From positions 61,802,707-61,866,706 of the forward strand of contig CM064420.1 of assembly GCA_032690845.1 (NCBI GenBank): 64,000 bases of DNA, given 5' to 3'. Made by a program: the position numbers and the translations under genes. Below, one piece after another: positions 1-13,183 of this stretch. How positions within the stretch are numbered: position 1 is the stretch's first letter; each line of letters opens with the position of its first letter. Source of the DNA: Eleusine coracana subsp. coracana. Lineage: Eukaryota; Streptophyta; Magnoliopsida; Poales; Poaceae. A model generated the notes under the pieces. The model had not been told where the DNA came from and made no database searches. It was given only the letters and a program-made list of their open reading frames with translations.

Positions 1-1445
1 CCGCAATCCCTCTCCAGCGCCGCACGGGTGCCTGCTGTCTGGTCCAGCGACTACTACTAGTCCGTGCTGGAGGTGGACAGAGGAGGTTCGCTTTCGCGCG
101 CGCGTGCCGCCGCGAGGAGCAGAGTTCTGAGATTCCCGCGATATCTTTGCGGGAGATCTCCCCTGGTCCTTTTGCTCCCCGCGCTTTTGTCGTTGCCCGC
201 GCCCCAACCCCGTCTACACACAACTGCTGCGCTTTTTTTTTCGCCTTCACCCTCTCGAGCGCTGCCTCATCACCTCTCTGCTTTCCTCGGGAAGACCATT
301 ATCATAATCGCGAGCCACGTCCAACAATAATCGTAATCCTCCCCCACGCTACTGTAGTCTGTAGTTAGTGCCTGCTGCTCGATTTGGCTCGCCCGCAGGT
401 GCACACCTTCTTCTAATTAAAGCCATAAATCGCTAGTTTAATGTAGTGTCCCGCGCTGTGTCGTCGCGGCTGTACCCACCTCGCTGACATCTGGGCCCTA
501 CGCGTGTGCTTGCGCTGTCGTTCTAGAGCATGGCCCTGGCGAGGCTGCGTGCAGCCGGTGTGCGCTGTATCAGTCAATCTTTTTTTTTTTTTTTGAGATT
601 GCTGTATCAGTCAATCTGTGTGCTTGATGATTTGAACCTCGGATGACTTTTCCACGGCACGAGTGACGTTTGAGTGCACGCTTGGTGCTGGCAGCCTGCC
701 TGACCGAACGGGTGAGCCCGGTTTCTCCACCGAGCGTGCGTGCCAGAATGTCAGGCTCGGTAGCGGTAGCTCGTCCGTCTGCCAGAATGTCAGGCCCACG
801 AACGGTTTTTTTCTGGACTTTTTGCCGGAATCTGCCGCATTCAATGGCGTATCGGGGGGGGGGGGGGGGAGGAGGCGCATGTACAACAGTAGAAGCCCCC
901 TCCTCTGCTGCGACGACGACGAGGCAGCAGATCTCGCAATCTCGCGGCAAGCCAAAGCCAAAGCCAGGCGGCAGCATCGGCCAGGGGGACCGCTCTCGAT
1001 TCGACGGACGAGGGGCGCGGGCGCACGGGATCGGACGGCTGCGGGTACGCCGGTACACCTTCGTCATTGATTCCGCTGCCCGCCGGTCCCGATGTCACTC
1101 ACGCATGTGCCCCCGATCCCATGTCGTTGTCACTGGAAAGTACTACTGCTTCTGGGATTGGTGGTCTGTTGCTTCTTGGATCCTCCTGCCTGCGGTGGCT
1201 TTGCTCTCATTCTGTTTCTTGCTGACTTTTTCATTTTACTCTCGAAACAGTGATTTCGTACGATGCATTTAAATGCCGTCCCTACTGTTTAATTTGCCAT
1301 CATTACCGCCGGTTAATGTCGCATCACCATCTTAGCTCACTTTACACTTTTACAGTTATGAGGTCATTCACTGATTTTTTTTTTCATCTGTATTCATAGA
1401 GATAATTGTTGCATTAGCTCTAACGTGTCTCTTTACCTGTGACAG
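1..1445. other. Intron or 5' region of the APT gene, no exon recognised
   Basis: No coding exon is recognised here. The next downstream exon begins in mid-protein, so this stretch is read as part of a long intron of the adenine phosphoribosyltransferase gene, whose first exon or exons would lie left of the window. The DNA is GC-rich up to about 1100, has a T run at 580-594 and a G run near 857-870, and becomes AT-rich after 1250. The phrase TGCCAGAATGTCAGGC occurs twice (about 741 and 780). Several open frames here are GC-rich shadows without family similarity. Confidence 0.45.
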
Positions 1446-3665
1446 GGATTGAGGCCAGAGGCTTCATATTTGGCCCGGCAATTGCATTGGCTCTTGGCGC
1501 CAAGTTCATCCCGCTGCGCAAGCCTAGGAAGCTCCCTGGTGAGGTTCTTTCAAGGAGCTCTGTTTTGGGATGAAGCTTTCTCGCAAATTGTCAGTTAGAG
1601 CTTCGTTTTTGCCATGTTGTGTAGCAGTTACCCTTTAGAATGCCTAGGTTCTGGTGACGCCGTTATAAGTAAGCTTAGTGATCAAATCTGGTTAAAAATA
1701 TACATGTTTTGCCCATAATCTCTGACAGCATCACACCAAAGTAGCTGCAGTAGCCTGCTCTTTCTGTACATGCAGCTCACGATGAAATGCACGTGGCTTT
1801 TATGCAGTACCTTTCGTTGTAGTAGTATTTTTTATTCACATGTTTTGTTACCCAGAGAGGTTGTGCTTGCACGGTAGTACCACTAACCCAGAGCGTCCTT
1901 TTAAATGACTCGCTTTTTAAGCAAACTGAGTTTACACACAGTGGCTGAAATGTGCTAACCCTCACATTTACTGACGTGTGAAGGTGAGAAAATTTCTGAG
2001 AAGTATGTTCTTGAGTACGGCACTGATTGCTTGGAGATGCATGTTGGGGCGATCGAGCCTGGTGAGCGTGTACTGATCGTTGATGACTTGGTTGCAACTG
2101 GTGGAACGCTTTCTGCTGCGATAAGGCTCCTTGGTAAGTGTTTGCTAACCAAGGTTTTGCATTCAAACATACTAATTCTAGATCTTAAGTAATTACAGAG
2201 TACACATGATGAACAAATATTACTTTCGTAGTTTCACTCCTAGATCAGTTGTAGTAGTTAAGTTTTAAGTGGTGCCTTATAGGGATGTTGGATCATTGAG
2301 TACAACTTAAAAGCATTGGCCTTTTAGGTGTATATATGCCAGATAGTGGTAGAATAAGTAGGTACTAGCCATTATTTTCTGATATACGCGTATTCTTGTA
2401 TTTTGTCTTTAGAGGGACGTGTCTTCAGATAGTTTTTACTACGCCAGATAGTGGTATGATAATTTATAAGAGCACTCTATTTTGAAGATTTTCTTTCGAG
2501 GGAATCTAGTTTGAAGATACGTCATAAGAAAGATATTGGAGACAGGATTTTGTTCTCAGATGCATGTTTTGAGTACCATCGTCCTATCAATAGAATCAAG
2601 TACTGCCAACTTGTAACAATCTGTTGTCCGCTATGATGTTCTTTGTCTGCAACTAATACGACATCATGCCTGAAAACGTGCTTCTATTATTATTATTTTT
2701 TTGCCTAACATGTCCTTGTTGATAAATTTTTTACAATCCTACGCCTATACTTTTCTGCATCCGTTTTTAAAAATATATTTTTTTGCATGGCTTCTATCTT
2801 GTGCCAAGAACAAACATATGGTTTTTGTACTTGTCTTGACAATTTGTTTTCCAGAGCGAGCTGGTGGAAATGTGGTTGAGTGCGCATGTCTCATTGGGCT
2901 CCCGAAATTTAAGGTACTAATGTTTGATTCACAACTACTACTTGAACTATTGATTAACAGGTAAAATCATGTGTTACTATACATTGCTTATTCTATACTC
3001 TGAAGCACGGGACATTTCAGTAGGTGGCATATGCTGTGCTAGCTTGCATTATTATGTGCATTAGTCGGATAATGTCTGCAGCGTACACCTGATGTTAGCT
3101 GTTAGTGCCATGTAGCTATGGATTATGCAGCCAGTGGTTTTGTTTTACATAGCGGCCAGCAGCAACTTGCATAATTGTAAACTGTTGTGAAAGGACGATC
3201 AACATGCCCATGTCTGCTCTGTTGCAACATCCGAGATACTCTCATATCTGGAACAGCTCGGCGTCCAGCCACCCACAGACTAAACAAAACTACTTCTACT
3301 TGAATGTTGGGTATGCATGTTCTATGTGGTAATCTAAATAGAATATCAGAGTAAAGGCATCTGATTTTAGCCTGGGGCACACCTGTGCCATGGTACAGAT
3401 GAGTGATGGATCCTATTACCACCTGCATCTTGTACCTGGGCCAGGACAGGAATCCTGTAGGTTTCAGGACCAAAATCTTTGCAATGAGATTGCGGCAGCG
3501 ACCACTCACTGCTGATTGTTGTCAGAAATTTTAGGGGACCTTTTTTTTTTTTTGGCTTCGAGCTGGTGAACTGAGATAACAACTCCCTTGTAGGATTTCT
3601 ACAAGCTCAATGGCAAGCCAGTCTATGTGCTGGTAGAGTCCCGTGAGTCTGATACAAAGAATTGA
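1446..3665 (+). CDS. APT: Adenine phosphoribosyltransferase, 3' four coding exons (5' partial)
   Basis: The enzyme salvages adenine, joining it to PRPP to give AMP and pyrophosphate. In plants it also inactivates cytokinin bases. Exons seen are 1446-1538, 1984-2133, 2855-2913 and 3594-3665 (stop TGA), all with GT-AG borders and matching phases. The first encodes IEARGFIFGPAIALALGAKF and the basic stretch after it. The second holds the PRPP-binding loop VLIVDDLVATGGTLSAA with its two acidic residues and the TGG turn. The third reads VVECACLIGLPKFK, and the last KLNGKPVYVLVESRES. About 123 residues are visible. Plant APTs are about 180-190 long, so about 60 N-terminal residues are missing. The GLPKFK and KLNGKPVYVLVE endings fit the APT3/4/5 type better than APT1 (from memory). 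The missing exon is probably left of the window, but a 5'-deleted copy cannot be excluded. Confidence 0.9.
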
Positions 3666-3990
3666 TCGTCAGGTGAGTGACATCGTCCTGTTGCGTCAGT
3701 GCTTTGGTTCTTTTTCTCACTTAAGTTTCCGTGCCTCTTGTTTTCCCAGGAACGGTGCTCCAAGCGAACAGAGGATGGACCTGGACAAGTATGCGGTACA
3801 TTATTTAAGACTAGCTGCTAAGAACTGGCGAGAAGGGGGGGGGGGGGGGGGTTAGAGTGTTGAGTGTAGTCTTTGTAGCCTGAGTAGTTTTTCATCGTAC
3901 TGAAGAGCTTGTAGTTCTGCCGGGAGGAACATGTTCATTAGCTGTAACAGTAACAGAGGTTCTGTTATTCCATTCTTGATCGAATCATGC
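3666..3990 (+). other. APT 3' UTR with a small intron
   Basis: After the stop codon a GTGAGT donor at 3673 and a TTTTCCCAG acceptor ending at 3749 suggest a 77-base intron in the 3' UTR. The continuing exon contains a G run (3836-3851), which would make this region hard to sequence. The transcript end is not determined; about 3990 is a guess. Confidence 0.4.
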
Positions 3991-6275
3991 ATGTTTTTTT
4001 TTTATTGTCGTTCGAACCGCGATTCCAAAGCCTCGCTATAAATTCGCCTCTGTTTCCTTTGCTCTGCCCTCGCGGCGCAGGAAACATCACGACAGTCTCC
4101 GTCAACGACTGCATCTGCATCAATCGAGGCCGCGCGCGTTCGGCATTGATTGAAAGCCGAGGCTACGTGCATGTCACCTCACATCGGCCATGGCAGACGT
4201 CGCGGGCCCATACGGGGCCCTGTCTAAACGGGCCCCCGGTCTCGAGCCGAGCAGAGCACCGTGGGACAAGGGCCCAGCGTGTACGTGCGGATGCCTGCCT
4301 GCCTGCGAGCGCGCGCTCCGCGAGGTTGCCGGCTCGGCAGACGCCGGACGGTGGTGGCGTGCTCCCGCTGCGTGGGTGTTGGCCTTTCCGGCGTCAAGCC
4401 GGACCGACGGGTCGCAGGGTGGCTCAGGCACAGTGACATGCGGCATCTCTCGCTGCATCTATCAGGCCGGTGACAGCCTAGTACTGTACTCCAGCTCGTG
4501 TGAGGCGTCTGGTCCACCATCCATTGCTTTCGTGCTTGTGCATGTGCCCATCGGGTTTGAGAACGAAAACGACCGGGACCGGCCCAGAGTCTGAAAATTG
4601 CTCCTCGTTCGTACTAGTACTATTATGTCAAAGTAAAAGCCCAAAAACAGGTGCGCTGCGCCCGTGTTGGAGCTTGACATGGTTCTCTCTTTTGGGCTCA
4701 GTAGGAGCTGAGCTTTAGGGATCAAATGTTTTGAGAGAATTTCTCGTTGGCTCAGGTTGAGTTAATCATCGGTGTAACAATATATCCTTAAGCAACGCAG
4801 TGTGCCTGTGTAGGCTCACGAAGAACTGAGCTTTAGGAGCTTCAAATGGTAGAGTGGATTTTCACTAGCTCAAATGTAGACTCACCTGTGCAACTGTTTG
4901 TCTAGGATTCTTTTAAGATGAGGTAAGGTAAGAGATACGAAGGGCAATGGAAACAAAAGGCAACATCAATATTACTTTTTTTTTTTGGGTAAGGAATACA
5001 TGCATGTATCTTCTGTAATGATTAATTTAATAATGTGGTAACCATAATTAGAAACATGGCAGGAAAATTTGACTCTATTATAGTAGGCGAAATAATGATT
5101 TGCTCCTTCGGTAGCACGTGTCAACAATGATATAGTAAGATTAGTTTTATAACGAGGATGATATAGCAGGTGATAAGAATGACTTAGCAAGCATACTTTT
5201 AATAGCAGCTGGAAATGGAAGTAAGATTAATTTGTTCCCTTGTATGCTCTATGTCTATGGTAGTAATTGATTGCAATGATATAGTAGAAGCTGGCAATGA
5301 CGCTAGGGATAATTTGTTCCCTTGTATGCTCTATGGCAATGTATGCAAATATTTTGATCCAAACTGGGGCCCCTTCTTCAAAGATAAGGACGATAGTGTG
5401 TTGGTGAGGAAGATAAGAGCGAAATTGTCTAAAATATTCACATAGTAGCATGTTTCAAAAAAATAGCAAAATTGTAATCGTACTGACAACTTCATGGAAT
5501 TGATCGAATGATAGTAGCGTCTTTAGGGGACGCGATGCATCTTTCATTTCTTTGATGAAAACACAAACAAAATACTCACACAAAGCTGCATCACTCTGGT
5601 ATCTCGTGACGCACCTCCAATAAGGGCTGAAACAAATCTATATTCCCAATCAGCCGAAGCTGCAACAGATCGATCGATCTCACAACGGGAATCGCATCTC
5701 CTTTTAACGACACGTCTCCGGGTGGTGGATCGTTGGATCTCATCTCCTCGCAAGGATTTGCTTGTTTAATCGCGGCATCCCCCAGTAGTGCCCTGTGGTG
5801 AGTGGTGACATCGCGCACACAACCTTCTTATCCGGAGCTCACCCGTCCGCTCGATGATCTCGACGTGATGCGACCAACACGACTTGCCAAAAAGCGAGCC
5901 CGCCCGTTCCCAGTTCCCACCTGATAAAAAGGAGGCGGCCGCCGCGCTGGCCAAAGCCTGGCAGTCGCGCAGAAGCTTCCGCACCCCGGTACAGCGGAGA
6001 CGGGCGGCTGCGCTGACCGAGCCGCCGAAGCGGGACGAGAGCGAGCGAAGCACATCACCACCAGAGTGGAGCAGGCGCAGGCAGGCGCGGCGAACGAAGC
6101 GACCGGTCTTATTCCCGTTTACCGACCGTCGCGTGCGCCGGGGTCGGGCCAAGTGGGGGTCGTGGGGACAGAAGAAATATCCTCCCCGCTCCTGCTCGTC
6201 CTCGGCGCGGTCGCGGGCCGGCGGGAGGTGCGAGGCGGATCGGGAGTCCGGCTGAGAGAGATCTCGGGCGGCGAG
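3991..6275. other. Intergenic region between APT and the SLC35D-like transporter
   Basis: No gene is recognised. The part at 4080-4600 is GC-rich with GGGCCC-type motifs, and 4700-5530 is AT-rich. From about 5800 to 6275 the DNA is GC-rich again and should contain the promoter and 5' UTR of the downstream transporter. Open frames on both strands in the GC-rich parts have no recognisable family. Confidence 0.5.
5228..5335. repeat. 26-bp direct repeat
   Basis: The phrase beginning TAATTTGTTCCCTTGTATG occurs identically at 5228-5253 and 5310-5335 (26 bases each, spacing 82). The sequence between them is not otherwise repeated. It looks like a small local duplication, and no function is apparent. 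Confidence 0.7.
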
Positions 6276-9200
6276 ATGGCGAAGGGCGGCGAGCGGGGTC
6301 TCCTGCTGCCGGTCTCGGCGGACGGCGCGAAGGGCAACGGCGGCGGGGGCGGAACGGCCGGCGACACCGCGCTGTTCAAGGGCTCCGCCATGACCCGGCT
6401 CGGCGCCGCAGCCGCGCTCTCCTACATGGTCTGCTCCGGTACGTGCCGCGCCCGATCCGCGCCTTTCCGGGTCGTTTGCTTGGTCCATCGTCGGAGGCGG
6501 CTGCGCCGCTCCGAAGGGATGGGGTTGGTCCTTTGTAGCGTGTCGGGGAATTTGGGTGACACGGTGGCGTCGTGGTACAGTTTCTCGTCCTGTGATTTGT
6601 TGCTTCCGCTAGGCGTTAGTTCTGTTGTTGAATTCAATTAAGTACGTGGTGTTGGGGTCAGTGCCTGCCGGTTGACTCGTGTTTGACAACGCTACCAAGC
6701 TTTAAAAGTGGAAGCCATTTTTGCTGTTCGGTCGATGCGTATTATACGCATACTGCATACGAATTTTGGAGTTGCCTAAGTAGAAGCTGGTACGGATGAA
6801 AAACTTGCTTGCTGAGGGCTATCCTATAACATGTTACTGACGAGATTGCGAAAGAGAAACGTCCAAACCCATCTCTGTGAGATAGATGTAGATCCTATCA
6901 TGGCGATCTGTCAAACACGGGCCAATTTTAGCTTACTTTGAGATAGCTAACAGAATTATTGTGTTGAATTATCGGCCTGATGTGTATTATAATTGTAACA
7001 TGGAAACTCTTTGGGTTCATAAACGCTTTTGGAGTAGAGCTGAAAATTTTGGAGTTGAACTGAGAATGGAATAGGATATTCAATGAAGTTGGAGAACATA
7101 TCCAGGTGTCATATGTATGATACGGTACTGGTCCCCTGATCTCTCTGGGGCATAGGATCAAAACGCTTAAACACCCTGTTTGGATAGTAGTGCATAATAT
7201 TATTTAATAGAAAATATATATCGTTGTCATCAGCTAACTAACTTAACTTTTGACTTGAAATATGTCCTTTTGTAAGTGGTTTGCATGGCAGGATAGATTA
7301 AAGGAAGAAGGCTGCTCTGAGAAAAACAAAAGGAATATCTGCAAACTGTTTGCACTTTTAGATAAAAGTTAGTGTGGTTGGTGTTTGAGTCGGGACGGAG
7401 TTATCATAGTTGTACTTGCTATGTTGGGATTCATGACTAAAAATACACTGAAAAGTAATTTTGCTCAGTATAACCTAAACCAAGTTGAATGTTTCCAGTT
7501 ACATAACGAGTAGCAAAGCAAATGCTTGGTTTCTCATCCACTTTTTGATTTGTTATTTATAATTCATGGAAGTTGCGCTCTGTGCTAATGATGCCTTATA
7601 GGTTTGCATTATAATTAGTTTGATCCCCCGATGATAATAGTACTGTGAACTGGTTGCTCCAAATGGTCTGTGCACTGCTGATTTTATATTCATCTTTGCC
7701 CCCTCATGGTAATCGAAATGTGAAATGGTATATGTTATTTTGGCACCAGGAGTGCGATAAAACTAATTTTCATGGAGGAACGCCATGTCATTTTTCTGTT
7801 TGTTCTTCATACCAGAATTGTTATATTGTTGTATTAATTCTGGTGTCTTTTCAATTTGCAGTCTTGCTTGTGATGTTTAACAAAGCAGCTCTGTCTTCAT
7901 ATAATTTTCCTTGTGCAAATGTCATCACACTCCTTCAGGTAGGATTTTTCTTTCAAGTTTTTTATTTTGCTTGCATGCTTCTGGTGCCATTTCTAATGGA
8001 TATTTCACTAAAAATGGCCAATCAACTCAACAAGGCACATAAACGATTTGTATTTATTACTTCAAATAAGTGAGAATATCATCTTTCAAGATTTTTAATG
8101 TTGTAGATGTCTCTGCAAGTGACTGTCTTGTGTTCCACTTTTCTCATTGATACCAGAATAATAAATCCTATTCAGGAACCGTTTAAAATTAAAATAATAA
8201 AGAGTACAGTATATTTTAAGCATATTAAAAACCCATGGGGACCAAATGAGAATCAAAATTTGGGCAGTAGCAGGTCAATAGTTGGTTGAATTCATGTCCA
8301 GCATCTATATCCTGAGGGCTAGAACAGGACATATCATAAAATGAAGATATTTATTATCTGAAATATAAAACCAATAGTAGATTTCCAATTCAACATAATT
8401 TACCTTAGGTTTTATCCAATTCTTACTGTGATAGTGCCTTTAATGTTGCTTTGAAAATAGTGACTCCTGAATGTTGCTGTGATAGCTCTTAATGAGACAG
8501 CTTTGTCTTCCTTTGCCTTTGGAGGGCTATTGACTAAACATTTTTTCCCCCTTTGGTATCAGTTATTCTATACCCAGTTGTTTGTTTTTCTGCATTCTTT
8601 CCTAATACTTAATGAACATTTCAGATGGCGTGCTCGACATGTCTTCTTTATTTTCTGAGACGGCTAAAGATCATCTCCTTTACAAACAGTGAACCATCCG
8701 TGCCTTCAGACTCTCTGTTCTTTGTGCCGTTCAGGACACTGTTGCGCACCACACCTCTTTCTTTGGCTTACTTACTCTATATGGTATGATGATCTTCTGA
8801 CATACATACAATAATAAAATTATAAGTGGCACGTTCATTTCTATTTGCATTGAACTGAGTTTTTTTACTATGCTTGATAAAGCTTGCATCAATGGAATCT
8901 GTCCGTGGAGTCAATGTTCCTATGTATACAACCCTACGTCGCACAACAGTGGTATTTACAATGACAATGGAGTATTTCCTGGCAAAGCAGAAGCATAGTC
9001 CACCTATTATTGGCAGGTAAATTTCTTGACCTTTTTTCTTCTGTCACATTACTTTTAATGCACGCCATACTTGATAACATAGTACCAGAGATTCAATTTT
9101 TTTTAATAAACTTTTGTCCTTGGCAGTACCAGAGATTCGTCTTTAAACATATTTTCCATGTTCTTAGAAGCCTTTGACTTATTTTGTGTCAATGAATAGT

Positions 9201-10840
9201 AATAGCCTAATAGGTACCATGCGTTCCCTGTAGAATTTCTGTGCCATGCTGCTTTAACTGCACTCTCTATCTTGATACATTCAATTGATATGCTCCTGTT
9301 TAAGAACGTGGTAGTGCTTTGATTTTGAATGTTCCATTTTCTGGTTGTTAACCGAGGCTTTATCAGTGTGGCTTTGATCGTAGTCGGAGCATTTATTGCT
9401 GGAGCGCGAGACTTGTCATTTGATGCTCGTGGGTATGCCATTGTCTTTGTGGCGAACATTACAACAGCTGTTTATCTTGCTACTATAAATCGTATAGGTA
9501 AAGCAATTTTCTTTGCCACTTATATGTCATTCACCTTCACCTTATTGTTTTATAGTCATAATCTTTCTCATAATTTTTCTAATTCCAGGAAAATCTAGTG
9601 GTCTCAATAGCTTTGGCCTGATGTGGTGCAATGGTATATTTTTAAATTTTTGATTGCTCCCTACTTCATATCAAACTTCATATGCCGTGCAACTTATATC
9701 GCGCCCTTCCTGATTTCAGGACTTGTCTGTGGACCTTCAGTACTGTTCTTGACTTATATTCAGGGTGACCTAAGGAGGGCCATTGAATTTCCATACCTTT
9801 ATTCTCCTGGGTTTCAGGTATGCTTGAGATACTTTTTGGATTAATATCCCCTCTTTGTTATGAGTATTATGAGGCATCTAAGATAGGATTGAGAACTGTT
9901 ACAACTTTTGAAAGCATGATTATGATTTTCATTGACTTCATTGGTGTGATCATATCATTGTCATTTAATCTACCACAAGCCAGTTACCCCTTGGAGTCAT
10001 GCTGTGGGTGGCATGCAAGCTTTCAAGGAGTTGGTTAGTTTGTTTTTGCTACCTTCAAGATGTGGTCTACTCAGACCAAGAAGTTAACTTGGATTGCATT
10101 TATCTGTGCAACATTGGACCACTATCTTGGATGTCATCCTGTATTGTATTGACCTCTTGATAGTGTAGTGATAGTGTGTCCAGTTTTATAGATCAATACC
10201 TTTCATTTGTTCAATAACACAACATTTTTATATTATAGCTGCTGTAGATAGCTTCAATGTCACCTTTTACAAATATTATTTCTGTGCCAACTTGATACTC
10301 GTACCACTAGACAAATAGAAACATGTAATATAATAGAGAATGTGAATTAATTCAATATATACCATGTGGCGCCTATAATATTAAGCTGAAAGTCACTAAT
10401 AAAGTAATGACTGAATTTCTCTTTTAGGCTGTGCTGCTATTTTCATGCATCCTAGCATTTCTGCTGAACTACACTATATTCTGGAATACAATCCTGAATT
10501 CTGCACTCACACAGTCGATGTGTGGTAATTTGAAGGTATGTCTTTCATGCAGCTATTCCACTCTGCTGAGCATGTGAAATATTTTCTTATGGTTTTCATA
10601 TCTATTGTTTCTGCAGGATTTCTTCACAGTTGGAATAGGTTGGGTGCTATTCGGTGGGCTTCCTTTTGATCTGGTTAGTTTTAAGCTTTTTTTCCCCCCT
10701 TTTCTTTCGCACCATCAGCTCTTTGATATCCCACTGAATACTGAACTCAAGTTTTTGCATGGCAGCTTAATATTATAGGGCAAGGGCTAGGCTTTCTGGG
10801 CTCTGGCTTTTATGCCTACTGCAAGATCAAAGGAAAGTAG
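6276..10840 (+). CDS. SLC35D-type nucleotide-sugar transporter (UDP-GlcNAc transporter-like)
   Basis: A ten-exon gene coding for 348 residues: 6276-6438, 7862-7938, 8625-8783, 8883-9016, 9367-9497, 9589-9633, 9720-9817, 10428-10535, 10617-10673 and 10766-10840. All borders are GT-AG and phases join cleanly. The protein is a polytopic drug/metabolite-transporter-fold antiporter, expected in Golgi or ER membranes, exchanging a nucleotide sugar for the nucleoside monophosphate. The N-terminus is a Gly-rich hydrophilic cytosolic stretch of about 40 residues. Diagnostic stretches are VLLVMFNKAALSSYNFP, the loop VNVPMYTTLRRTTVVFTM, GAFIAGARDLSFDARGYA and the C-terminal GFLGSGFYAYCKIKGK with a lysine-rich ER/Golgi-type tail. 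The VPMYTTLRR loop and GAFIAGARDL block fit the SLC35D family, whose plant members include UGNT1 (from memory). The exact substrate is inferred. The ATG chosen is the first in frame and follows a GC-rich leader. The first intron is 1.4 kb long. Confidence 0.9.
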
Positions 10841-11581
10841 ATACAGATGTGAAATGTGATAACAGTCGAAGTAGATATTCATGTCTAATTTGGAGAATGA
10901 CAGTGTGTTTTAACCGAAGTAGCATTGCCCATGCCGTTTGCTCCTGCATGTGGGAGAGAAATTTTGTAGGTTTTCTTGTATCTATTTCTAAACTTCAGTC
11001 CTCATGAATAGAACAAAAGTTACCAGGCACTATCTGGTCAAGGAAATAGAGTATATCGAGATTTAAAGCGTTGCTGTTTTCCTAGTTCCCTTTTAAACGT
11101 GGATATGCAGAATACATAAGTACACAGCACTTACATAGTAAAATTCTCACTCGCGCCAGGGATGCGTTTAATCGAATGTCAACCCCGGCGGCGGCGCATG
11201 TAATCAAAACGTTTACATGCTAAACTTCAATCAGAGTTCAGACATGCGAAATCAGCGTAATGCCAAGCAGATTCTAAGTTGAGCAACCAGGCAACAATAT
11301 AGGTCGTCACACAGCCGATCTGACCCTACGCAATGCCTTGGAAAAAGCTACAATTATTTTAAGATAGATATAGTGAAAACTACATGCCATCCCATACATC
11401 ACATTGTAATTTATAATTTATCGAACAAAACTTCATAGCTTTAGAAAAGCTCGGAGGTGCTGATAACAAACTTACGCGTCTAGAGCCTATATAAGCCGGC
11501 AGAAGCTGAAATCTCGTGTGCTCCAAACATATGGCACATTTTTGCCCACTGTCTATCTACCACGACCCACATCACCCAACA
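10841..11581. other. 3' flanks of two convergent genes
   Basis: This contains the 3' UTR of the plus-strand transporter and that of the minus-strand plastid protein gene, which converge here. No further gene, repeat or RNA is recognised. Confidence 0.5.
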
Positions 11582-13183
11582 TTACTCGGTTGGCTTATCT
11601 GAGTCATCTTCCTCAGGTTCTTCTTTGTCTGGGTCATCCTCTTGTGGCTCCTCCTGTGGTTGTGGTTCTTCCTCTTCCTCTTCTTCATCATCGTCCAGAG
11701 GATCATCGGCTGGTAATGGATGGGGCAATGGTGTCTTCATAGGACTGAACTTTGGGAAGATATCAGGTCTCCTACCAGGCTTCGGTTTTTCCCATTCCTA
11801 GTGACATCCAGAAGATAATTGATATTAACTTGATGCCCATATATAAGCAGAGAGAAAAAAGAACTCAACATTAGTTCTAGATCACTGCATTCATGTTGAC
11901 ATTATTTTTCTTAGACCAGGTAAATCGTGTGCATCAAGAAATGTCAGCTGTTTTTGACATTAACATATATAACTGTTGGGAAAACAACACTACAAGCCTA
12001 GAAACACTTCCTTGGTCATACCCAAAAACTTATAGCAATACAGGCAAGATAACAGTCGTCATAACACCATTGTGCTCAGCATCACAGAAATAAAACAAGC
12101 AGATAGATCACAGCAATATGCAAACACAACTTCACGAAGCCACAGGCATAATATGTCTTAATGAAAAGAGACAGTAAGTTCACCAATGAACAGCCCATTG
12201 GTACTCTAGTCGTAAGTTCCAATATTATATCACCATACATTAGAAGATCTTTCACCACTTTATAACCCTAAAGTAGCTCATTGTGTAGGTGACATGATTC
12301 TTTTATAGTCCTGCCAACTGAGCTCTTACCTTTCTAGGAGGGAACTAAACTGTTAGAATTGTGAAATAACATTATGGAACCAAAACAACAGAGAAATGAA
12401 GAGATTCATAAGAACATAAAAGGCTTAGTTTGCTTACTATTTGTACTTAGGACTGGTTTGAGTATTTGAAGTTCCGAACCTTGAAGTGCAGGATAAGCTG
12501 CTAGTGACATGTGCAGATCTATGTTAAGTAAAAGTCTAACCTATAACTATTGCTGCATATGCAAAACTCATTTACATAATTATCTCTAGCATGCAATTCT
12601 GGCCACGGAATGATCAGTTAAGTGAAAAATATCTTTATCTTCATTAACAACAACCTGATCAAATCCTTCAAAAATGGACGAAAGGTTATCAGGATGGCAC
12701 TACGCTCATATATGCTCTCGTAAGTTGCAATATCCACATCCACGATGCGCTGAGCATAACAGACTGTCTTAACTAACAACAATAAGAACATGCTGGCCAC
12801 AGCAAGTAACATTTCTACAGATTTCATCAATCTCGGTCCATGAATTTTCCTAAATCGAACTTGGCTTAGCTAAAATGACCGAAATTATCCCAAAAGTAGC
12901 ACGCCGCTAGCAATAATAATGAATAAATGAGCAGATGGGAAAGTGGCAGCAGAGGAATTACGATGGGGAAATCGAGGGGCGAGCGCCGCGTAATCTTCTC
13001 CTCATCGGGGGCCATACAGACCACGAGCGCGTCCCACCGGCGCCGCCTCCTCACGGGGACGGCCACCCGCGCGAGGGCAACAGCCCCGGAGCCGGACGCG
13101 GCGGCCGAGACGCCTAGCGTACCGGGCGCCGTCGCCACCGGCGGAGCGGCGGCCGGGGCCGAGAGGCACCACGCGGACGCCAT
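11582..13183 (-). CDS. Small acidic protein with predicted chloroplast transit peptide, function unknown
   Basis: Two coding exons on the minus strand, 13183-12962 and 11797-11582, joined in phase across a 1.16-kb intron (GTAATT donor, CACTAG acceptor), give 145 residues. Residues 1-55 are rich in Ala, Ser, Val and Arg with almost no acidic residue, as in a chloroplast transit peptide. A likely cleavage lies near DALVVC/MAPDEEK. The mature part starts MAPDEEKITRRSPLDFP and has a conserved-looking core WEKPKPGRRPDIFPKFSPMK around the exon junction. It ends in a low-complexity tail of Glu, Asp, Pro and Gln (about residues 103-145). I do not recognise a named family. I have an impression of similar short plastid proteins in other plants, but this is memory only. 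The start is the first ATG of the open frame. Confidence 0.75.

Noticed and set aside
570..1272. Open frames on both strands in the GC-rich upstream part
   Set aside because: No family motif, overlapping in several frames, with low-complexity Gly/Pro/Arg composition. Read as intron or 5' region.
5766..6488. 240-residue minus-strand frame upstream of the SLC35D-like gene
   Set aside because: GC-rich, no recognised family, overlaps the first exon of the transporter antisense.
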